Source: Acidovorax sp. SRB_14
GTDB taxonomy: Bacteria; Pseudomonadota; Gammaproteobacteria; Burkholderiales; Burkholderiaceae_C
Direction of reading: 5' to 3'
DNA length: 43,033 bases
NCBI RefSeq assembly: GCF_012932145.1
Contig: NZ_MWOK01000027.1
Span: forward strand, 1-43,033
The translations under genes and the position numbers were made by a program. Positions within the stretch are counted from its first letter, which is position 1. Every line of letters starts with the position of its first letter. The notes below the pieces were generated by a model. The model did not search any database. It saw nothing but the letters and a program-made list of their open reading frames with translations, and was not told the DNA's origin. Shown here in pieces: positions 34,502 through 43,033 of this stretch.

Positions 34502-34720
34502 ATGAATGAAGACCGCATCAAGGGCAACTGGAAGCAATTCACCGGCAAGATCAAAGAGCAGTGGGGCAAGCTCACCGACGACGACCTGGACGTGGTGGCC
34601 GGCAAGCGCGACCAGTTTCTGGGCAAGCTGCAAGAGCGCCAGGGCATTGCCCGCGACGTCGCTGAAACGCAGCTCAAGGACTGGCAACAGCGCAACCCCG
34701 ACTTCCGCTTCGACGACTGA
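34502..34720 (+). CDS. CsbD-like stress protein
   Basis: Small, highly charged cytosolic protein, 72 residues, of the CsbD family linked to general stress responses in other bacteria; its molecular role is unknown. The sequence starts MNEDRIKGNWKQFTGKIKEQ, the usual N-terminal pattern, followed by WGKLTDDDLDVVAGKRDQFLGKLQERQGI. GGAGGATTCGG precedes the ATG. It is followed after 69 bp by another small protein gene on the same strand. Confidence 0.93.
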   Translation: MNEDRIKGNWKQFTGKIKEQWGKLTDDDLDVVAGKRDQFLGKLQERQGIARDVAETQLKDWQQRNPDFRFDD

Positions 34721-34789
34721 ATGCCGCCCCGCGCCGGCAGATGTCTTTCGCCGGCGCCCGTCTGCGCCCCTGGCGCTCAGGAGAATCCC

Positions 34790-35368
34790 ATGACCCATAC
34801 CCGCAATCTGCTCGCATTGGTGGCTGCCAGCCTGGTAGCGACAGCCTCGATGGCCATGCAGCCGGCCGAATACTCGGCCGCCAAAGACCGCATCACGGCC
34901 GACTACAAGGTCAACAAACAGAAATGCGATGCCTTGAAGGCCAATGCCAAGGACATCTGCATGAAAGAAGCCAAGGGCCACGAAAAGGTCGCCAAGGCCG
35001 AACTTGAAGCCGAGTACAAGCCCAGCGACAGCACCCAGTACAAGGCCCGTGTCGCCAAGGCCGATGCCGACTACGACGTGGCCAAGGAACGCTGCGACGA
35101 CCAGACCGGCAATGCCAAGGACGTGTGCAAGAAAGACGCCAAGGCAGCGCACGTGAGTGCGGTCGAGAACGCCAAGGTCGCCAAGGCCCAGGCCCAGCCC
35201 GCCAACACCGCGGCTGAAAAGGGCGCCGCCGTCTCGGCAGCCCGCAAGGACGCCGCCGCCGAGAAGCGCGAGGCCGACTACAAGGCCGCCAAGGAGCGCT
35301 GTGACGCGATGTCGGGCGACGCAAAGTCCAAGTGCGTGGACGACGCCAAGCGCATGTACGCGCAGTAA
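34790..35368 (+). CDS. Exported Lys/Ala-rich protein with three Cys-X10-Cys repeats
   Basis: Function unknown. The 192-residue product has a signal peptide (NLLALVAASLVATASMAM) and a mature part of Lys, Ala, Asp and Glu, probably helical. A unit of form C-D-x4-[N/D]AK-x2-C-x3-AK occurs three times: CDALKANAKDICMKEAK, CDDQTGNAKDVCKKDAK and CDAMSGDAKSKCVDDAK, each with exactly ten residues between the cysteines, suggesting three disulfide-closed helical hairpins in the periplasm. ADYKV/ADYDVAKE/ADYKAAKE segments precede each unit. GGAGAATCCC precedes the ATG. Relatives in Comamonadaceae are, from memory, annotated only as hypothetical. Confidence 0.85.
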   Translation: MTHTRNLLALVAASLVATASMAMQPAEYSAAKDRITADYKVNKQKCDALKANAKDICMKEAKGHEKVAKAELEAEYKPSDSTQYKARVAKADADYDVAKERCDDQTGNAKDVCKKDAKAAHVSAVENAKVAKAQAQPANTAAEKGAAVSAARKDAAAEKREADYKAAKERCDAMSGDAKSKCVDDAKRMYAQ

Positions 35369-35413
35369 GCCCGCCTTGCAAGGCGCAGCCCATCAGCTGC
35401 GCTGCCCACCCCG

Positions 35414-35440
35414 AAACCCCGCACTGCGGGGTTTCTTGTT
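35414..35440 (+). terminator. Rho-independent terminator of the CsbD / Cys-repeat gene pair
   Basis: Perfect 9 bp stem AAACCCCGC (35414-35422), loop ACT, GCGGGGTTT (35426-35434), continuing TCTTGTT, 45 bp after the stop of the Cys-repeat gene. The A-rich left arm makes it usable in the other direction too, for pepP, which ends at 35483. Confidence 0.85.
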
Positions 35441-35482
35441 GGCCGGTCAGCCGCGCACGGCCTGGTCCTGGGGTGCGGCCCC

Positions 35483-36862
35483 TCAGCGCATCAGCGCCTC
35501 GATCTCGTCCGGCTCCACCGGCACGCCGCGGCTGATGAGCTCGCAGCCCGCGTCGGTGACGATGGCATCGTCCTCGATGCGGATGCCCAGGTGGTGGAAG
35601 GCCTCGGGCACGCCGGGCGCGGGGCGCACGTACAGGCCCGGCTCGATGGTCAGCGCCATGCCGGCGCGCAGGATGCGGCTGGGGCGGTCGGTGATGGTCT
35701 CGCCCGAGAGCGGGTCGCGTCGCTCGCTCGTCTGGCCGACCTCGGACGGCTCGACGTAGCTTCCGCAGTCGTGCACGTCCATGCCGAGCCAGTGGCCGGT
35801 GCGGTGCATGTAGAACGGGAAGTAGGCGCGGCTGGCGATCACGTCCTGCGCCGTGCCGACCCGGCTCTTGTCGAGCAGACCCAGGTCGAGCAGGCCCTGC
35901 GCGAGCACGGCGACGGTGGCCTCGTGCGGATCGGTGAAGCGCGCGCCGGCGCGCGTGGCGGCCACCGCGGCCTGCTGGCTCGCCAGCACCAGCTCGTAGA
36001 GCGCGCGCTGCGGGCCCGTGAAGCGGCCGTTGGCCGGGAAGGTGCGCGTGATGTCGCTGGCGTAGCCGTCGAGCTCACAGCCCGCGTCGATCAGCACGAG
36101 GTCACCGCTGCGCACGGGCGCGGCGTCGGCTCTGTAGTGCAGCACGCAGGCGTTGGCGCCGGCGGCGACGATGGAACCATAGGCCGTGTGCTGCGCGCCG
36201 CGCTGGCGGAATTCGTGCAGCAGCTCGGCGTCGAGGTGGTACTCGCGCACGTCTTCGCCGGAGCGCAGCATCGCGGCGCTGCGCTGCATGGCGCGGATGT
36301 GGGCGCCGGCGCTGATCTGCGCGGCGCGGCGCATCAGGTCCTGCTCGTGTGCGTCCTTGACCAGGCGCATCTCGTCGAGCGGCACGCACAGGTCGCTCTG
36401 CTGCGGCGGGCACAGCGCGCCGAAACGCACGCGCGCACGCACCGGCTGCAACCAGGCGTCGACGCGCGCGGCGAGGCCGGCGTGCGTGGCAAACGGGTAC
36501 CAGACGCAGGCGTGGTTTTCGAGCAAGCGCGGCAGGCGCTGGTCGAGTTCGCCCACGGGCAGCGCCGCGTCCACGCCGAGCGCCTCCAGCGCCGCTTCGG
36601 GGCCCAGCCGGTAGCCGTCCCAGATTTCGCGCTCCAGGTCCTTGGGCTGGCAGAACAGCGTGCTGTGGCCGTCGCCCGTGAGCACCAGCCACGCGTTGGG
36701 CTCGGTGAAGCCCGTCAGGTAGTAGAAGTAGCTGTCGTGGCGGTACAAGAAGTCGCTGTCGCGGTTGCGCTGGCGCTCGGGAGCCGTGGGAATGAGGGCG
36801 ATGCCTTGGGGTCCGAGCTGGGTGGCCAGGCGCGCGCGGCGTTGGGCGTAAACAGAGGTCAT
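35483..36862 (-). CDS. pepP: Xaa-Pro aminopeptidase
   Basis: Cytosolic dinuclear-metal aminopeptidase P removing N-terminal residues before proline. It is 459 residues, E. coli PepP being 441. The N-terminal domain (FLYRHDSYFYYLTGFTEPNA) precedes the pita-bread domain with metal ligands in VLIDAGCELDGYASDITRTF (two Asp), HRTGHWLGMDVHDCGSY (His), MALTIEPGLYV (Glu) and GIRIEDDAIV (Glu). The gene is monocistronic or follows the TSUP gene on the same strand. Confidence 0.97.
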   Translation of the reverse strand: MTSVYAQRRARLATQLGPQGIALIPTAPERQRNRDSDFLYRHDSYFYYLTGFTEPNAWLVLTGDGHSTLFCQPKDLEREIWDGYRLGPEAALEALGVDAALPVGELDQRLPRLLENHACVWYPFATHAGLAARVDAWLQPVRARVRFGALCPPQQSDLCVPLDEMRLVKDAHEQDLMRRAAQISAGAHIRAMQRSAAMLRSGEDVREYHLDAELLHEFRQRGAQHTAYGSIVAAGANACVLHYRADAAPVRSGDLVLIDAGCELDGYASDITRTFPANGRFTGPQRALYELVLASQQAAVAATRAGARFTDPHEATVAVLAQGLLDLGLLDKSRVGTAQDVIASRAYFPFYMHRTGHWLGMDVHDCGSYVEPSEVGQTSERRDPLSGETITDRPSRILRAGMALTIEPGLYVRPAPGVPEAFHHLGIRIEDDAIVTDAGCELISRGVPVEPDEIEALMR

Positions 36863-36916
36863 GCGCTATCGTACTGCGCGGCCCCGGCCGGCGCCGGCAG
36901 CGCCTTCAGAACGTTC

Positions 36917-37663
36917 TTACAGCGCCGAGGCCAGCATGCTGCCGCCCGCCAGCATGAGCAGCAGGCACACCAGCCATTCCACCAGGCGCTGCGGCAGGGC
37001 CGGCGGGTGCCGGGCGTGCAGCCAGGTCACGAGCGTGACCACCGGAAAGGCCAGCGCGGCGACCAGCACCAGTTCCCAGCGCAAGTCCCCTGTGGCCACG
37101 ACCACGCCCAGGCGCAGCACGGTGCAGGTGATGAACATCACGAACAGGCACTGGCGCACCAGCAGGCGGTCGAGCGGCTGGCGGTAGAGGTGGTAGACCA
37201 TCGGTGGCCCGGGCGTCGCGAACAGCCCGCCGAGCAGCCCCGAGAGCACGCCCGCGCCCCACAGCGAGGCCGGCCCCGACATCTGCGTGCGCACCTGCTT
37301 TTGCAACAGCAAGGCCACGGCGCAGCCCACGATCGCCACGCCCAGCAGCAGGCGCAGGCCGTTGAGCGCATGGCCGCTGAGCCAGGACAGCAGCACAAGG
37401 CCGCCGGCCACGCCGACCACGCTGCTGGCCAGCATGGGCCGCAGCAGGCGCCACTGCGGCGAGAACGGGTGGTTGCGCAGGTAGGCCACGCCGTTGACCA
37501 GCGACAGCAGGCAGGCGACGTTGGCCGCGTCGGCGATCGGCATCAGCTGCGTGGCGCCGGCCAGGCCCACCAGGATCAGCCCGAAGGCAAAGCCGGTGAG
37601 GTTCTGGCAGAACGTGGCCAGCGCGACGAGGCAAAAGAACAGCAGGTATTGGGCAAGGCTCAT
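36917..37663 (-). CDS. TSUP-family permease (second)
   Basis: Inner-membrane TSUP-family transporter, 248 residues with about eight hydrophobic helices. Marks are FCQNLTGFAFGLILVGLAG in the first repeat, LSLVNGVAYLRNHP, and GVLSGLLGGLFATPGPPMVYHLYRQP, the second family motif. It differs strongly from the TSUP protein at 27692 and belongs to another subgroup. The gene sits between murU and pepP on the same strand; the substrate is unknown. The stop codon TAA is directly followed by GAACGTTC. Confidence 0.88.
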   Translation of the reverse strand: MSLAQYLLFFCLVALATFCQNLTGFAFGLILVGLAGATQLMPIADAANVACLLSLVNGVAYLRNHPFSPQWRLLRPMLASSVVGVAGGLVLLSWLSGHALNGLRLLLGVAIVGCAVALLLQKQVRTQMSGPASLWGAGVLSGLLGGLFATPGPPMVYHLYRQPLDRLLVRQCLFVMFITCTVLRLGVVVATGDLRWELVLVAALAFPVVTLVTWLHARHPPALPQRLVEWLVCLLLMLAGGSMLASAL

Positions 37664-37700
37664 GGGGCAGACGGCGCACGCGGCCCGGCGGCGGGCGCGG

Positions 37701-37808
37701 CAAAGCTATGAAAAAAGAAGCGCTGTGCGTTGGCACATCCTCGATTTCGGACGGTTTCGAGTCGCAAAACGAAGTTGGACAAGCGCAAGCAGCTCACATA
37801 TCAGGAGC
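37701..37808. repeat. Dispersed palindromic repeat, remnants (copies 8a and 8b)
   Basis: Right part 37774-37808 has GTTGGACAAGCGCAAGCAGCTCACATATCAGGAGC, the right half of the family core (CAAGCGC..GCAGCT..). Left part 37701-37737 has CAAAGCTATGAAAAAAGAAGCGCTG, resembling a left half. Sequence between is unrelated, so this is either two truncated copies or one copy split by other DNA. The right part runs into the stop codon of the nucleotidyltransferase gene (TCA at 37801). Confidence 0.55.
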
Positions 37809-38613
37809 GCGCATTGAGCGCGGCGAGCCGCTCGGGCGTGCCCACATCGACCCAACGCCCGGGGTAGAGCGCGGCGCTGACGCGGCCCGCGTCCATGGCG
37901 CGGCGCAGCAGCGGCGCCAGCGGGGCCGCCACGCCGCCCGGGTTGCCGGCCGGGATGTCGCACCACGGCGGCGCGAACAGCTCGGCGCGCAGCAGCGCGA
38001 GGGTGCTGTAGGTGTAGCGCGGTGCCGGGTCGTCCGCGGGCAGGTTCAGCGCCAGGCCCTCGGGCGAGAGGCCGAAGTCGCCGCGCGGGTGCTGCGCCGG
38101 GTTGGGCACCAGCCACAGGTGGGCCAGCCGGTCGCTGGCCGCAAAGGCCTGCGCGGCGGCGCTCTCGAAGCCGAAGTCGGGCGCGAACACGTCGCCCGCG
38201 GCCAGCCAGAAGATGCTGCCCAGCTGCGGCAGCGCGCGCGCGATGCCGCCCGCAGTCTCGAGCGCGGCGCCGAAATCCAGGCCTTCGTGCGAATACGAAA
38301 TCGACAGCTGCCCACCCTTGTCTGTAAAGGGCTGGAGGCTGAAATGGCTGCCGAAATGGCTGCTGATCTGCGCGCCCAGCCATGCCGTGTTGATGACCAC
38401 GCGCGGCACGCCGGCGCGCGCCAGCGCCTGCAGATGCCACTCTAAGAGCGGCTGGCCCTGCACGCGCAGCAGGGGCTTGGGCGTGGTGTCGGTCAGTGGG
38501 CGCATGCGCTCGCCGCGGCCGGCGGCCAGCAGCAGGGCGGGGGGTGCGGCGGCAGTGGCTGGAAGGTGCGCTGCGCGGGGGTCTGGGGTGGTCGAAGCGG
38601 TGGGGCGGGGCAT
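37801..38613 (-). CDS. murU: Nucleotidyltransferase, MurU-like (N-acetylmuramate-1-phosphate uridylyltransferase)
   Basis: Sugar-1-phosphate nucleotidyltransferase of 270 residues. The N-terminal motif ALLLAAGRGERMRPLTDTTPKPLL is characteristic, followed by GQPLLEWHLQALARAGV, FWLAAGDVFAPDF (metal-binding Asp) and WVDVGTPERLAAL at the C-terminus. MurU recycles peptidoglycan sugars past the fosfomycin-sensitive step in pseudomonads and betaproteobacteria; this role is inferred from similarity. Its usual partner kinase gene amgK is not adjacent; the divergent tkt gene is. The ATG at 38613 is preceded by a Pro/Ala/Thr-rich start of about 25 residues, so the exact start is less certain. Confidence 0.82.
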   Translation of the reverse strand: MPRPTASTTPDPRAAHLPATAAAPPALLLAAGRGERMRPLTDTTPKPLLRVQGQPLLEWHLQALARAGVPRVVINTAWLGAQISSHFGSHFSLQPFTDKGGQLSISYSHEGLDFGAALETAGGIARALPQLGSIFWLAAGDVFAPDFGFESAAAQAFAASDRLAHLWLVPNPAQHPRGDFGLSPEGLALNLPADDPAPRYTYSTLALLRAELFAPPWCDIPAGNPGGVAAPLAPLLRRAMDAGRVSAALYPGRWVDVGTPERLAALNARS

Positions 38614-38667
38614 GGGACGGCACTGTAGTGCATGGCCCTTGCCGACAGGCCGCGCGGGCGGCCCCGT

Positions 38668-38673
38668 TAAAAT
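38668..38673 (+). promoter_or_regulatory. Possible -10 box of tkt
   Basis: TAAAAT in a GC-rich context 40 bp before the tkt start, in the divergent murU/tkt region. The only -35-like match is CCGACA at 20 bp spacing, which is longer than optimal. Confidence 0.35.
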
Positions 38674-38712
38674 CTCGGGTTTTCCCTCTTCTTCCTGACC
38701 GGAACCGCCCCC

Positions 38713-41779
<3,067 letters not shown>

Positions 41780-41804
41780 GCGCCCGGCCTGCCCTCTGAC
41801 CGCA

Positions 41805-41835
41805 GCCGCCCGCACCGCGCGGGCGGCTTTTTTTT
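41805..41835 (+). terminator. Strong rho-independent terminator of tkt-gap
   Basis: Perfect 9 bp GC stem GCCGCCCGC (41805-41813), 5 nt loop, GCGGGCGGC (41819-41827), then eight T, 25 bp after the gap stop. Confidence 0.93.
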
Positions 41836-41893
41836 GCCGGGGCAGCGCGCCCCGGGCGCCGCCCCGGCCACCCACCTTCCAGCCAAATCGTCC

Positions 41894-41942
41894 TCCAGCC
41901 CTTGTGGCACAAGCGCTGACAGCTCTTTTTTCAGGAGCAAGC
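41894..41942. repeat. Dispersed palindromic repeat, copy 9
   Basis: CCAGCCCTTGTGGCACAAGCGC, then TGACAGCTCTTTTTTCAGGAGC matches the right three quarters of the family (CTTG..CAAGCGCTGACAGCT, T-run). It lies in the 310 bp gap between gap and the YihY-family gene; the rest of that gap (41836-41893 and 41943-42089) shows no gene, only GC-rich sequence. Confidence 0.7.
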
Positions 41943-42089
41943 ACGCCCGGCGACCGCAGCCGCCGGCGCAGCGCCGCACGCGCAAGCGGCTTTGGCCTAC
42001 ACGCGCTGTCGCCCGCAGCGCGCACCGCGGCGGCGCGGCGCTGGGCACAGTCGGGCCTGGCCCTCCTTGTTCTTGTGCCCACCGCCGCC

Positions 42090-43033
42090 ATGCGCCTTGA
42101 CTTCAAACACCTGTTCGCCCTGTGCCGCCGGGCCGTCGTGGCTTGGCTCGACGACTTTGCGCCCAGCATGGGCGCGGCCATTTCGTACTACACGGTGTTC
42201 TCGCTCGCGCCGCTGCTGGTGATCGTGATTGCCGTGGCCGGCGCGGTGTTCGGCCGCGAGGCGGTGCAGGGCGAGATCGTCGGCCAGTTGCAGGGCCTCA
42301 TCGGGCACGAGGGCGCCGTGGCCGTGCAGGGCCTCATCAAGAGCGCCAGCGCGCCGGCCAAGGGACTCGTCGCCGGGCTGATCAGCGTGGGCGTGCTGCT
42401 GGTGGGCGCCACCACGGTGTTCGCCGAGCTGCAAAGCGCGCTCGACCGCATCTGGCATGTGCCCGAAAAGCAAAAGCCCAGCGGGGTCTGGGCCGTGCTG
42501 CGCGCGCGCATTCTCTCGTTCGGGCTGATCCTGGGGCTGGCGTTCCTGCTCATGGTGTCGCTGTCGGTCAGCGCCGGCATCTCGGCCTTTGGCAGCTGGG
42601 CCGGCGGACTGCTGCCGGGCTGGGAGGTGCTGCTGCAGGGCATCAACATGGCGCTGTCGGTGGCCGTGACCACGGTGCTGTTCGCCATGATCTTCAAGTT
42701 CATGCCCTCGGTGCCCATTGCCTGGCGCGACGTCTGGGTGGGGGCGCTGGTGACGGCGGTGCTGTTCGAGGTGGGCAAGTTCTTCATCGGCCTGTACCTG
42801 GGCAAGAGCGGCGTCAACGAGTCCTTTGCTGCCGCCGGCTCGCTGGTGGTGCTGCTGGCGTGGGTCTATTACGCGGCGCAGATCTTCCTGCTTGGCGCCG
42901 AGTTCACGAAGGTGTATTCCGACGACCGCGGCGCACCGGCCGGCATGGAGGCCACGGCGGCAACGCGGCACAGCGCCGCGGTGGCGGCCGCCGGCACCGA
43001 TGCGGTGGGCGGCGGCGCGGCGCTGCCGGGGCC
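42090..43033 (+). CDS. YihY/virulence factor BrkB family membrane protein, 3' end outside window
   Basis: Inner-membrane protein of the YihY/BrkB family (formerly called RNase BN), with six or so hydrophobic helices. Visible family marks are FAPSMGAAISYYTVFSLAPLL near the N-terminus, LLVGATTVFAELQSALDRIW, and GKSGVNESFAAAGSLVVLLAWVYYAAQIFLLGAEFTKVY near residue 245-280, the best-conserved block. The role is uncertain; transport or envelope functions have been proposed. From about residue 285 the sequence becomes Ala/Gly-rich and the frame runs to the window end with no stop. No good ribosome binding site is seen before the ATG. Confidence 0.9.
   Translation, partial: MRLDFKHLFALCRRAVVAWLDDFAPSMGAAISYYTVFSLAPLLVIVIAVAGAVFGREAVQGEIVGQLQGLIGHEGAVAVQGLIKSASAPAKGLVAGLISVGVLLVGATTVFAELQSALDRIWHVPEKQKPSGVWAVLRARILSFGLILGLAFLLMVSLSVSAGISAFGSWAGGLLPGWEVLLQGINMALSVAVTTVLFAMIFKFMPSVPIAWRDVWVGALVTAVLFEVGKFFIGLYLGKSGVNESFAAAGSLVVLLAWVYYAAQIFLLGAEFTKVYSDDRGAPAGMEATAATRHSAAVAAAGTDAVGGGAALPG

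Overview
The window is a GC-rich, tightly packed chromosomal segment from a betaproteobacterium. It is most likely a member of the Comamonadaceae (Acidovorax / Variovorax / Polaromonas / Rhodoferax-like). The evidence is Bug-type (tripartite tricarboxylate family) solute-binding proteins, a tkt-gap pair, gatCAB divergent from mreBCD-mrdA, and a dispersed small palindromic repeat of a type I associate with that family. The genus cannot be fixed from the sequence. No rRNA, tRNA, CRISPR array, prophage or complete insertion sequence was seen. The first gene (M48 protease) and the last gene (YihY family) are cut by the window edges.

Layout. 1-3.4 kb: M48 metalloprotease (partial, -), moaC (+), ferredoxin/flavodoxin-NADP reductase (+), glyoxalase-II-like hydrolase (-). 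3.5-12.5 kb: a LysR regulator divergent from a nine-gene catabolic operon. The operon runs Bug protein, carboxymuconolactone-decarboxylase-like protein, 2-hydroxymuconic semialdehyde dehydrogenase, 2-oxopent-4-enoate hydratase, acylating acetaldehyde dehydrogenase, 4-hydroxy-2-oxovalerate aldolase, 4-oxalocrotonate decarboxylase, second Bug protein, 4-oxalocrotonate tautomerase. This is the oxidative lower meta-cleavage route from 2-hydroxymuconic semialdehyde to pyruvate and acetyl-CoA, without the ring-cleavage dioxygenase. 12.6-18.1 kb: xth, pyrE, a DUF4124-type envelope protein and gatCAB. 18.3-23 kb: mreB-mreC-mreD-mrdA, the rod-shape module without rodA. 23-30.4 kb: EamA transporter, a polar amino-acid ABC transporter operon, arginase, a TSUP permease and a GMC oxidoreductase, all on the minus strand. 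30.7-34.3 kb: an Mla-like lipid ABC transporter (permease, ATPase, MCE protein, lipoprotein). 34.5-35.4 kb: CsbD-like protein and a secreted protein with a triplicated Cys-X10-Cys unit. 35.5-38.6 kb: pepP, a second TSUP permease, a MurU-like nucleotidyltransferase. 38.7-43 kb: tkt, gap, YihY-family membrane protein.

Beyond the genes, the most interesting layer is repetitive and structured DNA. Roughly ten copies or remnants of one ~50-65 bp palindromic repeat are scattered through the window. Most are intergenic, but three appear to lie in frame inside genes: the signal peptide of the M48 protease, a loop of MoaC, and the signal peptide of the Mla-operon lipoprotein. One copy has been remodelled into a long hairpin that probably terminates the meta operon. 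A separate ~250 bp element with 30-31 bp perfect terminal inverted repeats, TTA flanks and nested hairpins sits between arginase and a TSUP gene (MITE-like). Two candidate RNA elements are described: a leader with an intrinsic terminator ahead of the amino-acid ABC operon, and a structured ~140 nt region ending in a strong terminator upstream of the first TSUP gene.
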